DNA of 64,000 nucleotides from OLB4 sp002050165 (GTDB lineage: Bacteria > Bacteroidota > Ignavibacteria > Tepidaquicellales > Tepidaquicellaceae): the NCBI GenBank assembly GCA_030263475.1, contig SZPC01000002.1, forward strand, positions 186,001 to 250,000, in the 5' to 3' direction. Of the stretch, positions 42,171 through 51,809 are shown piece after piece. Both the position numbers and the translations under genes were made by a program. Positions within the stretch are counted from its first letter, which is position 1, and each line of letters begins with the position of its first letter. The notes beneath the pieces are model-generated. The model was not told where the DNA came from, did not search any database, and saw only the letters and a program-made list of their open reading frames with translations.

Positions 42171-44672
42171 ATGAATTCAAACACCGGAAATATTTTTACG
42201 AAAACAACCTTCGATATTAAAGGTATGTCTTGTGCCTCGTGCGCTGCGTCAATAGAGTCAACTCTCAGGGCAATTAATGGTGTTGTCGAGGCAAATGTTA
42301 ACTTTGCAACCAAGACTGTGAAAGTGAATTACGACCGTGAAATGACAAATGCAGATGAACTTCAATCGGCAGTGAAAAATTCCGGATATGAGATTACGCC
42401 GGTGAAGTTATCCGGCAATTCTCACGTAAAAAAATCATTTGACATTAGGGGAGTTTCATGCGCATCGTGTGTGAATTCTGTCGAATCTACACTCAATGCA
42501 ATTCCCGGTGTCAGTGATGCAAGTGTGAATTTTGCTGATAAGACTGTGAGGGTACTGTTTGATGCGGAGAGAGTAAAAACCGGACAACTTATTGATGCGG
42601 TAAAAAATGCCGGTTACGAATTAATCCCCAAAATTGATGCGGTGAGTGGTTCTATTCAGAACAGTCCGGAACAAACGGAGGCGGACAATAGCCTTGCCGG
42701 TTCAAAAATTGAGGAAAAGAGTGAATATGAAATCCTCAGGAAGAAAGTTACAGTAGCGTCAATATTCAGCATTCCGTTAGTTGTAATAGCTATGGGATTT
42801 CATACAATACCAAACGCTAACTTGATCATGTTCGCCCTTTCAATCCCGGTGATTTTTTACAGCGGTATAAAGTTTTACACAAGCGCCTGGAAACAACTTA
42901 AACACGGTCGTTCCAACATGGACTCGTTGGTTGCGCTCGGAACAGGAGCGGCATTTGTACTCAGCATCGTAAATACATTTTATCCCGAATATCTGACGCG
43001 CCATGGATTTGAAGTACACGTATATTTTGAAGCGGCTGCGGTAGTTATTACATTAGTGCTGCTTGGAAGAATGCTTGAATCAAAAGCTACATCAAAGACA
43101 TCATCCGCAATAAAAAAGCTTATCGGACTTCAACCGAAAACCGCAAGAGTTGTCAGGAACGGAACAGAGACCGAGGTGTTAATTTCGGAGGTCATACCAG
43201 GTGATACAGTAATCGTTAAACCCGGTACAAAAATTCCGGTTGATGGCAGGGTAATTGAAGGTAATTCCGTAGTTGATGAAAGTATGATAACGGGTGAACC
43301 CGTGCCTGTTGAAAAAATTACGGGTTCGAAAGTAATTGGAGGTACTATCAACAGAACTGGTTCATTTCGAATAGTAGCCGAAAAAGTCGGGAAAGATTCA
43401 ATGCTTTCACAGATTATCTTAATGGTCGAAGAAGCGCAAGGAAGCAAAGCCCCCATACAAAAGCTTGTGGATAAAATTGCCTCAGTATTTGTGCCTGCAG
43501 TGTTCGCGATATCCGTTCTGGTTTTTGTAATATGGAACATTTTCGGTCCCCCGCCTTCATTTATTTATGGGTTTGTTACTTCGGTAACTGTGCTCGTAAT
43601 TGCATGTCCGTGCGCACTCGGGCTGGCAACGCCGACCGCGGTTATGGTTGGTATCGGCAAAGGCGCTGAGAACGGTGTGCTGATTAAAAATGCTGAAGCG
43701 CTTGAAATAGTCAGAAACGCTGACGCTATTGTATTGGATAAAACCGGTACGATTACTTTAGGTAAGCCCGAAGTAAGCAGTATTACATATTTATCCGACG
43801 GTGGAAAAAACTATCTTAACAACGTAATCTATTCTATCGAGAAAACTTCGGAACATCCGTTAGCTGAGGCTGTAACGAAGCATCTAAGTAACAGTGAATC
43901 GCTTACCGTAAAAAACTTTGACAGTTATACCGGTATGGGTGTTAGCGGTGAGGTGGAGGGAATAGTATATTTTATCGGCAATGAGAAACTCCTTAAAGCT
44001 AATGGAATTGAGATCAGCGAATATATTAAGACAGAGATAAATAAAATTCAATCGCGGTCGAAAACCTGTTTGATAGTTGCAACAGGGAATTCAGTTCTGG
44101 CATTGATTGAAGTAGGTGACATGATAAAAGATTCATCTGCAAGTGCGATATCAGAATTGAAGAACTTCGGACTTGAAGTATATATGTTAACCGGTGATAA
44201 TGCAATGACAGCGGAATCGGTTGCAAAGCAAACAGGGATTGATAATTTTAAAGCAGAAGTTTTGCCAGGCGATAAACTTGAATTCGTTAAACAATTGAAA
44301 GCAGATGGCAGTAAAGTAATTATGGTAGGCGACGGTATAAACGATTCGCCCGCTTTGGCAGAGGCAAACGTTGGAATTGCAATGGGAACCGAGACGGATA
44401 TCGCAATGGATAGCGCCGATGTTGTCCTTGTAAAAGGCGACCTTGATCATATCGTAAAAGCAATAAAAATTTCAATCCAGACAACCACAGCTATAAAGCA
44501 GAATCTTTTCTGGGCTTTCATTTACAATCTCATCGGAATTCCGATTGCAGCGGGAGTTTTATATCCGTTTACAGGTTACCTGTTGGACCCTATGATAGCC
44601 GGCGGTGCGATGGCTTTTAGCTCCGTTTCAGTTGTAATGAACAGTTTGCGCGTGAAAAGAAAGCAGGTTTAA
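42171..44672 (+). CDS. copA: Copper-exporting P1B-type ATPase
   Basis: 833 residues from the ATG at 42171; an earlier ATG at 42132 falls in the terminator. Two N-terminal HMA domains (GMSCASCAAS, GVSCASCVNS). Eight membrane helices. Motifs: MITGEPVPVEK, the CPC metal site ACPCALGLATP, DKTGTITLGK, SEHPLAEAV and VGDGINDSPALAEA. The YN in FWAFIYNLIGIP and MAFSSVSVVMNS in the last helices mark the Cu(I)-exporting P1B-1 group. It pumps copper from the cytoplasm, for detoxification or supply to the nearby oxidase. Confidence 0.96.
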   Translation: MNSNTGNIFTKTTFDIKGMSCASCAASIESTLRAINGVVEANVNFATKTVKVNYDREMTNADELQSAVKNSGYEITPVKLSGNSHVKKSFDIRGVSCASCVNSVESTLNAIPGVSDASVNFADKTVRVLFDAERVKTGQLIDAVKNAGYELIPKIDAVSGSIQNSPEQTEADNSLAGSKIEEKSEYEILRKKVTVASIFSIPLVVIAMGFHTIPNANLIMFALSIPVIFYSGIKFYTSAWKQLKHGRSNMDSLVALGTGAAFVLSIVNTFYPEYLTRHGFEVHVYFEAAAVVITLVLLGRMLESKATSKTSSAIKKLIGLQPKTARVVRNGTETEVLISEVIPGDTVIVKPGTKIPVDGRVIEGNSVVDESMITGEPVPVEKITGSKVIGGTINRTGSFRIVAEKVGKDSMLSQIILMVEEAQGSKAPIQKLVDKIASVFVPAVFAISVLVFVIWNIFGPPPSFIYGFVTSVTVLVIACPCALGLATPTAVMVGIGKGAENGVLIKNAEALEIVRNADAIVLDKTGTITLGKPEVSSITYLSDGGKNYLNNVIYSIEKTSEHPLAEAVTKHLSNSESLTVKNFDSYTGMGVSGEVEGIVYFIGNEKLLKANGIEISEYIKTEINKIQSRSKTCLIVATGNSVLALIEVGDMIKDSSASAISELKNFGLEVYMLTGDNAMTAESVAKQTGIDNFKAEVLPGDKLEFVKQLKADGSKVIMVGDGINDSPALAEANVGIAMGTETDIAMDSADVVLVKGDLDHIVKAIKISIQTTTAIKQNLFWAFIYNLIGIPIAAGVLYPFTGYLLDPMIAGGAMAFSSVSVVMNSLRVKRKQV

Positions 44673-44882
44673 AGTTCACCGTTAAAGCACATCGTTTTTT
44701 CCACTCAAGATGTAAAATGTAAATTCATCTCATGTCCTGAAATATATTCAGCCTTTCAAATCAAAAAGAATTGATGCTTAAAACCCGACCATTTTAGTCC
44801 CAAATGGAAAATTTTTGTCATTAGATTCTAAGACATAAATTATCTAATTTGAGTTTCAAAATTCCATTTCAAATCTCACTTA

Positions 44883-45464
44883 ATGAACAAGTTTTTACTC
44901 GACTACAATTTAAAAGTACGTTTACCAATTATAATTTTTGTAGTCCTCGCGGTATTTGCCATTACCTATTATTCCTCATTTGCAGAAAGGAACGGTATAG
45001 GGTACTCACCTGATCAGCCGATCGCATATTCGCACGAACTTCATGCGGGTCAAATGCAGATTGACTGTCAGTATTGTCACACGAACGTTGAAAAGTCAGC
45101 GTTTGCGAATGTCCCTTCAACGGATGTGTGCATGAATTGTCATAACTTTGCCCGGACTGACAGACCGGAGATTCAAAAGCTCACCCAATATTACAAAGAA
45201 GGCAAGCCAATACCATGGAAGCGCATTCACCGGCTTCCGGAGTTCGTTTACTTTTCGCATTCGGTGCATGTGAACAAGGGGATTGACTGTGTTAACTGTC
45301 ATGGTGATATTGCGCGAATGGAAAAAGTAGGGCAGGTAAGCTCATTCACTATGGCTGCATGTCTGGATTGTCACAGGAATCCCGAAAAGAGGATACAGGA
45401 TTTTGAACTGATAAAGGCAAACATTAAAAAGGGTCCTGAATATTGTTCAGCATGTCACAGATAA
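44883..45464 (+). CDS. actA: Alternative complex III subunit ActA, pentahaem cytochrome c
   Basis: 193 residues. One N-terminal membrane anchor (LPIIIFVVLAVFAITYYSS). Five CxxCH haem sites: CQYCH, CMNCH, CVNCH, CLDCH and CSACH. It carries electrons within the Act quinol:cytochrome c/oxidase reductase. The next gene starts 18 bp later. The gene opens the respiratory operon; 210 bp of AT-rich DNA separates it from copA and may hold the promoter. Confidence 0.94.
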   Translation: MNKFLLDYNLKVRLPIIIFVVLAVFAITYYSSFAERNGIGYSPDQPIAYSHELHAGQMQIDCQYCHTNVEKSAFANVPSTDVCMNCHNFARTDRPEIQKLTQYYKEGKPIPWKRIHRLPEFVYFSHSVHVNKGIDCVNCHGDIARMEKVGQVSSFTMAACLDCHRNPEKRIQDFELIKANIKKGPEYCSACHR

Positions 45465-45481
45465 AATTAATTTCACTGAAT

Positions 45482-45679
45482 ATGGATAATAACAAAGTAG
45501 AAAAAAACGGGATTAAGCGGAAAAGATTTTTCGTATATCTCGGGGCGTCAGTTATTGGCATATACGCAGCGTTTTCAAATCCAATGCGTATTTTCTCGAA
45601 AAAGAATAATTCAAGTGCATCGGGGAAACTGAAGGTTCAGCAAAATCCTCTTGCAGTAAAAAGAAATTATAAGTCTTAA
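45482..45679 (+). CDS. Small membrane protein in the act operon
   Basis: 65 residues from the ATG at 45482 (MDNNKVEKNGIKRKRFF); a longer frame would overlap actA. A basic patch (IKRKR) precedes one helix (FFVYLGASVIGIYAAF), then a polar tail. The position between actA and actB suggests an assembly or structural role in the Act complex. Function unknown. Confidence 0.65.
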   Translation: MDNNKVEKNGIKRKRFFVYLGASVIGIYAAFSNPMRIFSKKNNSSASGKLKVQQNPLAVKRNYKS

Positions 45680-45682
45680 ATA

Positions 45683-48600
45683 ATGAATAAAAACTCAGAA
45701 CTTACAAAAGGAGTAATCACATCAAACGATCTTTACGACACGAAAGAAGAAACATACAACAACAAAGATGTAAATTACTGGCGGGGGTTCAGGGAGCTAT
45801 ATAACGATCCGGAATTCAGGAAGGAAGTTGAGAGTGAGTTCGATGATGATGCAGGGAAACCATTTGATACATCAAAATTATCGGCAATTTCAAGGCGCAA
45901 ATTCCTTGCCTTGCTTAGTGCTTCAGCCGCAGTTGCCGCAGCCGGTTGCTCGAATTACCGCGATAAAGGTGAGATAGTACCTTTCAATCAAAAGCCTGAA
46001 AATCTGGTTGAGGGAAATCCAAACTATTTTGCGTCAACCTTTCAGATTGGCGGTGAGGAAATCGGTGTGCTCGTTAAATCCAGGGAAGGCAGACCGATAA
46101 AGGTTAACGGAAATCCCGAACATCCGGTCTCGAAGGGAAAAGCTAATCTCGCAGCACAGGCTACAGTTCTCGCATTATATGATCCTGACCGTATCCGCGA
46201 ACCGAAAGCAAGTTCAGATAAAAATTCATTTTCGACAATTCAATGGAATGACGCAGATGCAAAAATTATTGAAACTTTGCGTGCAGCTACAACTGCAGGA
46301 AAAGAAATTTCAATTTTCACCAGTTCCGTCATTTCGCCAACACAGAGAAAACTTTTCGACGATTTTATCCAGCAATTTCCGACAACAAAAATATACCCAT
46401 TTGAACAAGTTAATAATTCAGTAAAGAATTCAGCATGGAATAAAATTTACGGTCAGAATATTGCGCCGGCGGTAAAGTGGGACGAGGCAAAAGTTATTGT
46501 CGCACTTGAATGTGATTTCCTCGGACTCGAAGATGGTAAGACCGAAGCAATGAGATTGTTTGCTAAAAACAGGGATCTTATTAATAATCCGGATAATTAT
46601 TCGCGGTTGTATTCAATTGAAGGTAGCACAAGTTTAACGGGACTTAATTCCGATTACAGGTTGCGGCTCAGAACTGATGCAATTGAGGAATTGATACTTG
46701 CTTTAGTGAATGAGTTCGGAGTGAAACGTGGTGGTTCAGCGTTGTCTTTAGAATCAGGGATTGTTTCAAAAGTGAGCTCATTCAATATTAACGCCGTTGC
46801 TGAAAAATACGGTCTGGATAAAGAAGTTATTGGTCATCTCGTCAAAGACCTTGATGCAAACCGTGGAACATCTATTTTTGTAGCGGGAGCTTCGTTGCCT
46901 GAATCAACTCAAATATCAACGTATCTGCTGAACGAAATTCTCGGCAATACAAAATTGTATTCGTTTGATTTTAAACAGGACCTAACGCCGCTTTCTACAA
47001 CTGCCGAACTTGCCGATTTATCCGGCAAAATGAAGGGCGGACAAGTAGGGGTATTTATTAATTTCGATTCAAACCCGGTATTTGACCTCCCGAGAAATCT
47101 TGGTATGGCAGAGGCTATCATGAATGTTGAAACGGTTATTTCATTTACAGAGATTGACAATGAAACATCAATTAAAAGTAATTATGTTTTGCCGTGCAAT
47201 AATCCGCTCGAAAGTTGGGGGGATTATAATTCGAGGATAAGCTATTTCGGACTTCAACAACCGCTCATCGCTCCGTTATTTAATACAAGACAAAAGGAAG
47301 CGGTAATGCTCAATTGGATGAGAGGCGGAAATAATTTTAACGAATCAATTTACCATCAATATTTAAAAGATAACTGGCAGCAGAATCTCTATCCCACACT
47401 TAACGCATCGGCAAGTTTTAATGACTTTTGGTTTGATGCGTTGCACGATGGATTCGTTCTGCTTCCGTCACAAACTCAGGAATCTTTACAGTTCAATCAG
47501 TCTGCGGTTATACAAGCACAGCCTATTAAACCTTCCGGTGGTAAGGTTGTATTACTTACGAGGAATTACACGCTCGGTGATGGTAAATATTCTAACAACG
47601 GCTGGCTTCAGGAATTACCGCATCCGGTTTCAAAAATTGTATGGGATAACTATGCTGCAATTTCACTTGCAACAGCAACAGCAAACGGACTTGACTCGAA
47701 TGATTTGGTTAATGTAAGTATTGGTGATAGAACGGTTACGCTCCCTGTATTTGTTCAACCGTCAATGGCGGACGATGTTATAGCGATAGAGCTTGGTTGC
47801 GGCAGGTCTTCCGGAGGTAAAGTTTCAGAGGGTACAGGTTTTGATGTTGTACCACTAATTGGTAATGATGGAATTTCACCATGGGTTTACAATAACGCAA
47901 GTATTTCAAAGGCAACGGGAACTTACGAACTCGTTTCAACACAGGAACACTACCCGATTGACAGTCCTAAGTTCAAGGATATACAGTTCAAGCGCAGAAT
48001 TATACAACAGGGGACATATAAACAATTCAAATCTAATCCTAAAGATATCGTTGACCGAGTTGAAGTTGAGGGTATTGACTTGCGCGAATTTCCGAGTATA
48101 AACGGTGAGCCGATTAAATATACAGGTGTGAAATGGGCGATGGCAATTGACCTTAACAAATGTACGGGTTGCGGCGAGTGTATAATGTCTTGCAATGTTG
48201 AAAATAATATTCCGGTAGTGGGAAAAGATCAGGTTGCGAACAAACGTGCAATGCAATGGATTCGTCTCGACAGGTATTATTTCGGAACACCTGAAGATGC
48301 GCGCGCGAATTTCCAACCAATGTTGTGTCAGCACTGCGATTTTGCCCCGTGTGAAAATGTGTGCCCGGTCGTGGCTACAACTCACAGCGAAGATGGATTG
48401 AACGGTATGACTTATAACCGTTGTGTCGGAACAAGGTACTGTGCAAATAACTGTCCGTATAAAGTGAGGAGGTTCAATTACTTTAATTTCAGGCACGAGT
48501 TTAATGATTACCACTATCATAACGATTCGATGCAGCTCGCTATGAATCCGGAAGTAACTGTTAGATCGAGAGGGGTTATGGAGAAGTGTACTTTTTGTGT

Positions 48601-48874
48601 ACAGCGTGTGATGAAAGCAAGACAAGATGCAATAAGTGCAAACAGAGAGTTGAAAGGAACAGATGTAATAACAGCATGTCAGGAAGCCTGTCCGGCAAAC
48701 GCAATTACTTTTGGCGATATGAACGATAAGTCCGATCCGATTCAGGCTTACAGAAATAGCGACATAGCATTTTATTCACTGGAAGAAGTAAAGGTTAGAC
48801 CGAATGTTACTTACATCTCGCAGATATTTAATATTGAAGAGGAAGTCCCGAAAGCCGGTCACCACAATGATTGA
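45683..48874 (+). CDS. actB: Alternative complex III subunit ActB, iron-sulfur protein
   Basis: 1063 residues. A Tat-like signal (SRRKFLALLSASAAVAAAGCS, about residues 70-92, with a lipobox-like Cys). The middle is a molybdopterin-oxidoreductase-like fold that is known in ActB to lack the cofactor. The C-terminal ferredoxin part holds clusters CTGCGECIMSC, CQHCDFAPCENVCP, CANNCPYKVRRFNYF and CQEACPANA, for three [4Fe-4S] and one [3Fe-4S]. Located outside the membrane, it passes electrons from the quinol site to ActA. Confidence 0.94.
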   Translation: MNKNSELTKGVITSNDLYDTKEETYNNKDVNYWRGFRELYNDPEFRKEVESEFDDDAGKPFDTSKLSAISRRKFLALLSASAAVAAAGCSNYRDKGEIVPFNQKPENLVEGNPNYFASTFQIGGEEIGVLVKSREGRPIKVNGNPEHPVSKGKANLAAQATVLALYDPDRIREPKASSDKNSFSTIQWNDADAKIIETLRAATTAGKEISIFTSSVISPTQRKLFDDFIQQFPTTKIYPFEQVNNSVKNSAWNKIYGQNIAPAVKWDEAKVIVALECDFLGLEDGKTEAMRLFAKNRDLINNPDNYSRLYSIEGSTSLTGLNSDYRLRLRTDAIEELILALVNEFGVKRGGSALSLESGIVSKVSSFNINAVAEKYGLDKEVIGHLVKDLDANRGTSIFVAGASLPESTQISTYLLNEILGNTKLYSFDFKQDLTPLSTTAELADLSGKMKGGQVGVFINFDSNPVFDLPRNLGMAEAIMNVETVISFTEIDNETSIKSNYVLPCNNPLESWGDYNSRISYFGLQQPLIAPLFNTRQKEAVMLNWMRGGNNFNESIYHQYLKDNWQQNLYPTLNASASFNDFWFDALHDGFVLLPSQTQESLQFNQSAVIQAQPIKPSGGKVVLLTRNYTLGDGKYSNNGWLQELPHPVSKIVWDNYAAISLATATANGLDSNDLVNVSIGDRTVTLPVFVQPSMADDVIAIELGCGRSSGGKVSEGTGFDVVPLIGNDGISPWVYNNASISKATGTYELVSTQEHYPIDSPKFKDIQFKRRIIQQGTYKQFKSNPKDIVDRVEVEGIDLREFPSINGEPIKYTGVKWAMAIDLNKCTGCGECIMSCNVENNIPVVGKDQVANKRAMQWIRLDRYYFGTPEDARANFQPMLCQHCDFAPCENVCPVVATTHSEDGLNGMTYNRCVGTRYCANNCPYKVRRFNYFNFRHEFNDYHYHNDSMQLAMNPEVTVRSRGVMEKCTFCVQRVMKARQDAISANRELKGTDVITACQEACPANAITFGDMNDKSDPIQAYRNSDIAFYSLEEVKVRPNVTYISQIFNIEEEVPKAGHHND

Positions 48875-49174
48875 TGAAAAATTAATTTTTGATGATTTGG
48901 TTTTAATTGGCTTTCCGTTGAGAGAAAGTCGGGCGTATTGCGGATTTGGTGGAGTTAACTAATGGACAATCGTTGATACAAATTATATGCCCGCTAATAG
49001 TAATAGTACAGGGAACAATTAATGAAGTCAGGAATAGCAACGGGTGGTTTGTATGCCGGGCAGGTTTGTAGGGAAAACAAACGGATGGTAGTTTTAAAAT
49101 GATTTAGGGTAAAAATTTGGAATAAGGAACTACTTTTGATTTTTAAAAACTTACAAAAAAATTTCAATTAACCT
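48875..49174. other. Non-coding gap between actB and actC
   Basis: 300 bp without a plausible gene. I see no hairpin with a T run that would end the transcript, nor a clear promoter. It is AT-rich near actC. A break of this length inside the act operon is longer than the other spacings (24-41 bp). Confidence 0.5.
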
Positions 49175-50545
49175 ATGAGTTTCGACTCTACTTACACACG
49201 AGAACTTCCGCTTGTACCGGAGAGATCGTCATTCAAAGAGATAGACGATGTCATATTTAGGCCGGTTGAGGAAGCCCCAACCCGCAAGTGGTTTATTGCG
49301 ATTACCATAAGTTCGCTTGCGTTGATGATTGGCGCTGTTGCCCTTGCTAATACTTTTTATTTCGGTATCGGTACATGGGGAAATAACAGTACAGTTGGCT
49401 GGGGATTTGGGATTGTTAACTTTGTTTTCTGGATTGGTATCGGGCATGCTGGTACACTGATTTCCGCTATACTTTACCTTTTCCGTCAAAGGTGGCGAAC
49501 GGGTATAGCAAGGTTTGCCGAAGCAATGACAATCTTTGCTGTTATTACCGCAGGAATATTTCCTGTCATACATACCGGCAGGCCGTGGCTTGCTGCTTAT
49601 CTGATTCCGTATCCAAATCAAAACAGTATTTGGGTTAACTTTAATTCTCCGCTGTTGTGGGACGTATTTGCAGTTTCAACGTACTTTACGATTTCATTTG
49701 TATTCTGGAGCGTCGGATTAATTCCGGATATTGCTGCAATGAGAGATAGAGCAAGCGGAATAAAAAAGAGAATATATACCGTACTCTCGCTCGGTTGGAG
49801 AAATTCAAATCGTCACTGGCAGCATTATGAAAGAGCCTATCTGATTCTTGCCGGACTTTCTACACCGTTGGTACTTTCAGTACATACTATCGTTTCGTTC
49901 GATTTTGCAGTTGCGATATTGCCCGGTTGGCACACGACAATCTTTCCACCTTATTTTGTTGCCGGGGCAATTTTCTCAGGATTTGGGATGGTAGCCACGG
50001 TATTGATTATTCTGCGTAAGGTTTACGATATGGAACATATTATTACGCTCGATCACCTGGAAAAGATGTGTAAAATCCTCCTTGCAACCGGCTCGATGGT
50101 TGGTTATGCCTATTGTATGGAGTTTTTTATGGCGTGGTATTCGGGATACATTTTCGAACAGTTCGTGTTTATTAACCGCGCTTTCGGTCCTTATGCATGG
50201 GCTTACTGGACAATGTTCTCGTGTAATGTGATTTTCCCTCAACTGTTCTGGTTTAAAAAGATTAGGCGCAATATTCCGATCATGATGCTACTTGTAATAC
50301 TCGTAAATGTCGGAATGTGGTTCGAGAGATTTGTAATTGTTGTAACTTCGCTACACAGGGATTTCCTTCCGTCAAGTTGGGCAATGTTTTATCCGACCTG
50401 GACTGACCTTGCACTGTTGCTGGGCAGCTTTGGATTCTTTTTCACCTGTGTTCTACTGTTTGTGAAGGTTTTACCGTCAATTTCCCTGGCTGAACTTAAA
50501 GCCGTAACGGAGAACGCTCAACCAACGCACAAACATCATCATTAA
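49175..50545 (+). CDS. actC: Alternative complex III subunit ActC (NrfD-like quinol-oxidising membrane subunit)
   Basis: 456 residues, about ten membrane helices (first near residues 40-60: WFIAITISSLALMIGAVALA). NrfD/polysulfide-reductase family: FWIGIGHAGTLISAILYLFRQRWRT, FVFWSVGLIPDIAAMRD, and the C-terminal LHRDFLPSSWAMFYPTWTDLA. It binds quinol and donates electrons to ActB, possibly moving protons. A His-rich tail (PTHKHHH) ends the protein. It precedes the ActD-ActE fusion by 23 bp. Confidence 0.94.
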   Translation: MSFDSTYTRELPLVPERSSFKEIDDVIFRPVEEAPTRKWFIAITISSLALMIGAVALANTFYFGIGTWGNNSTVGWGFGIVNFVFWIGIGHAGTLISAILYLFRQRWRTGIARFAEAMTIFAVITAGIFPVIHTGRPWLAAYLIPYPNQNSIWVNFNSPLLWDVFAVSTYFTISFVFWSVGLIPDIAAMRDRASGIKKRIYTVLSLGWRNSNRHWQHYERAYLILAGLSTPLVLSVHTIVSFDFAVAILPGWHTTIFPPYFVAGAIFSGFGMVATVLIILRKVYDMEHIITLDHLEKMCKILLATGSMVGYAYCMEFFMAWYSGYIFEQFVFINRAFGPYAWAYWTMFSCNVIFPQLFWFKKIRRNIPIMMLLVILVNVGMWFERFVIVVTSLHRDFLPSSWAMFYPTWTDLALLLGSFGFFFTCVLLFVKVLPSISLAELKAVTENAQPTHKHHH

Positions 50546-50568
50546 GCAAATGATAACCATAATTAATC

Positions 50569-51768
50569 ATGATAGGAAAAATTAAAAATAAATTAAAAGA
50601 GGTCAACAACCGTAATTTGGAGCAGAAGCGTTCTGATGAGCTTTACGCAATTGGCGCTTTGTTCGATACGCCGGATGAAATTATGGACGCTGCAGGGAAA
50701 ACAACAGAGGCAGGTTACGAAGAGTTTGATGTTAATACCCCTTACCCTGTTCACGGAATGGATCAGGCAATGAAGTTGAAAAATACAATGGTGGGTAAAA
50801 CGACTTTTATATTCGGGTTTCTGGGCACAACTGCTGCATTGCTAATGATAGGATGGATGTCGGGGATTGATTATCAGAATATTATCGGCGGTAAACCGTT
50901 TTTTGCCATACCACCTGCGATTCCAATTACATTTGAATTAACTGTATTGCTTGGTGGGCTTGCAACTGCGGGTCTTATGCTTACTCTTTTTAACAGGTTG
51001 CCGTGGATTAATAATCCACTGCACGACACTAATTACATTAAACAAACAGCATCAGATAAATTCGGGTTGGTAATATATGCAAAGGATAAAAATTTCAACA
51101 TCGCTACGGTTGAAGGTTTTTTACAATCAATCGGCGGGAAAAGTATTGAGAAGATAAATTTCTTTGAAGTCAGGGAAGACAGGGTAAGAACACCGATTTT
51201 TGATTTCAAATTTATTGCGTTGCTTGCCGTAGTTACCGTAGTTACTGCTGTAACAGCGTACGGTATATTGAGATATGTCTTATTCCTACCGCCTTTTGAT
51301 TTCATGTGGAAACAGGAGAAAGTTCTACCTCAGGAGAAATCAACCTTTTTTGCAGATGGGTTTTCAATGAGGCCACCGGTTGAAGGTACGGTTTCAAGAG
51401 GGTATATTCCGTATGAATATCAGGGTTTACCCGATTCTGTTGTAACTTTGCTTGCAAATCCTCTACCGATAAATGCTGAAGTGCTTGCAAAGGGGAAGCA
51501 ACGATTCGACACATATTGCAGCCCTTGCCACGGATATTACGGTGAAGGTGACAGTCGCCTCAGAGGTCAGTTTCCAAACCCACCTTCACTGCATACTGAT
51601 AAAGTTCGCCAATGGGCGGATGGTAATATTTATCACGTTATTACAAACGGACAAAATGTTATGTCAAGTTATGCTAAACAGATCTCACGAGATGACAGGT
51701 GGGCGATTGTACACTACATCAGGGCGTTACAGAGAGCTTTGAACGCAAAAGATGAAGACTTGAATTGA
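50569..51768 (+). CDS. Fused ActD-ActE: DUF3341 membrane domain plus monohaem cytochrome c
   Basis: 399 residues, combining two subunits usually encoded separately. Residues 1-185 are ActD/DUF3341 (ELYAIGALFDTPDEIMDAA, two helices around TFIFGFLGTTAALLMIGW and ITFELTVLLGGLATAGLML). After a third helix (FKFIALLAVVTVVTAVTAYG), residues 250-399 are ActE, with FDTYCSPCHGYYGEGDSRLRG (one haem) and the ligand methionine likely in NVMSSYAKQI. No frameshift or stop suggests that the fusion is real. The complex still has all Act functions. Confidence 0.9.
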   Translation: MIGKIKNKLKEVNNRNLEQKRSDELYAIGALFDTPDEIMDAAGKTTEAGYEEFDVNTPYPVHGMDQAMKLKNTMVGKTTFIFGFLGTTAALLMIGWMSGIDYQNIIGGKPFFAIPPAIPITFELTVLLGGLATAGLMLTLFNRLPWINNPLHDTNYIKQTASDKFGLVIYAKDKNFNIATVEGFLQSIGGKSIEKINFFEVREDRVRTPIFDFKFIALLAVVTVVTAVTAYGILRYVLFLPPFDFMWKQEKVLPQEKSTFFADGFSMRPPVEGTVSRGYIPYEYQGLPDSVVTLLANPLPINAEVLAKGKQRFDTYCSPCHGYYGEGDSRLRGQFPNPPSLHTDKVRQWADGNIYHVITNGQNVMSSYAKQISRDDRWAIVHYIRALQRALNAKDEDLN

Positions 51769-51809
51769 AGTAATTTTAACTATACAGAAAATTTTCATAA
51801 ATATTAAAT

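Noticed and set aside
47936..48625. 229-codon frame antisense to actB
   Set aside because: It lies wholly inside a well-supported gene; His-rich composition comes from the opposite-strand codons.
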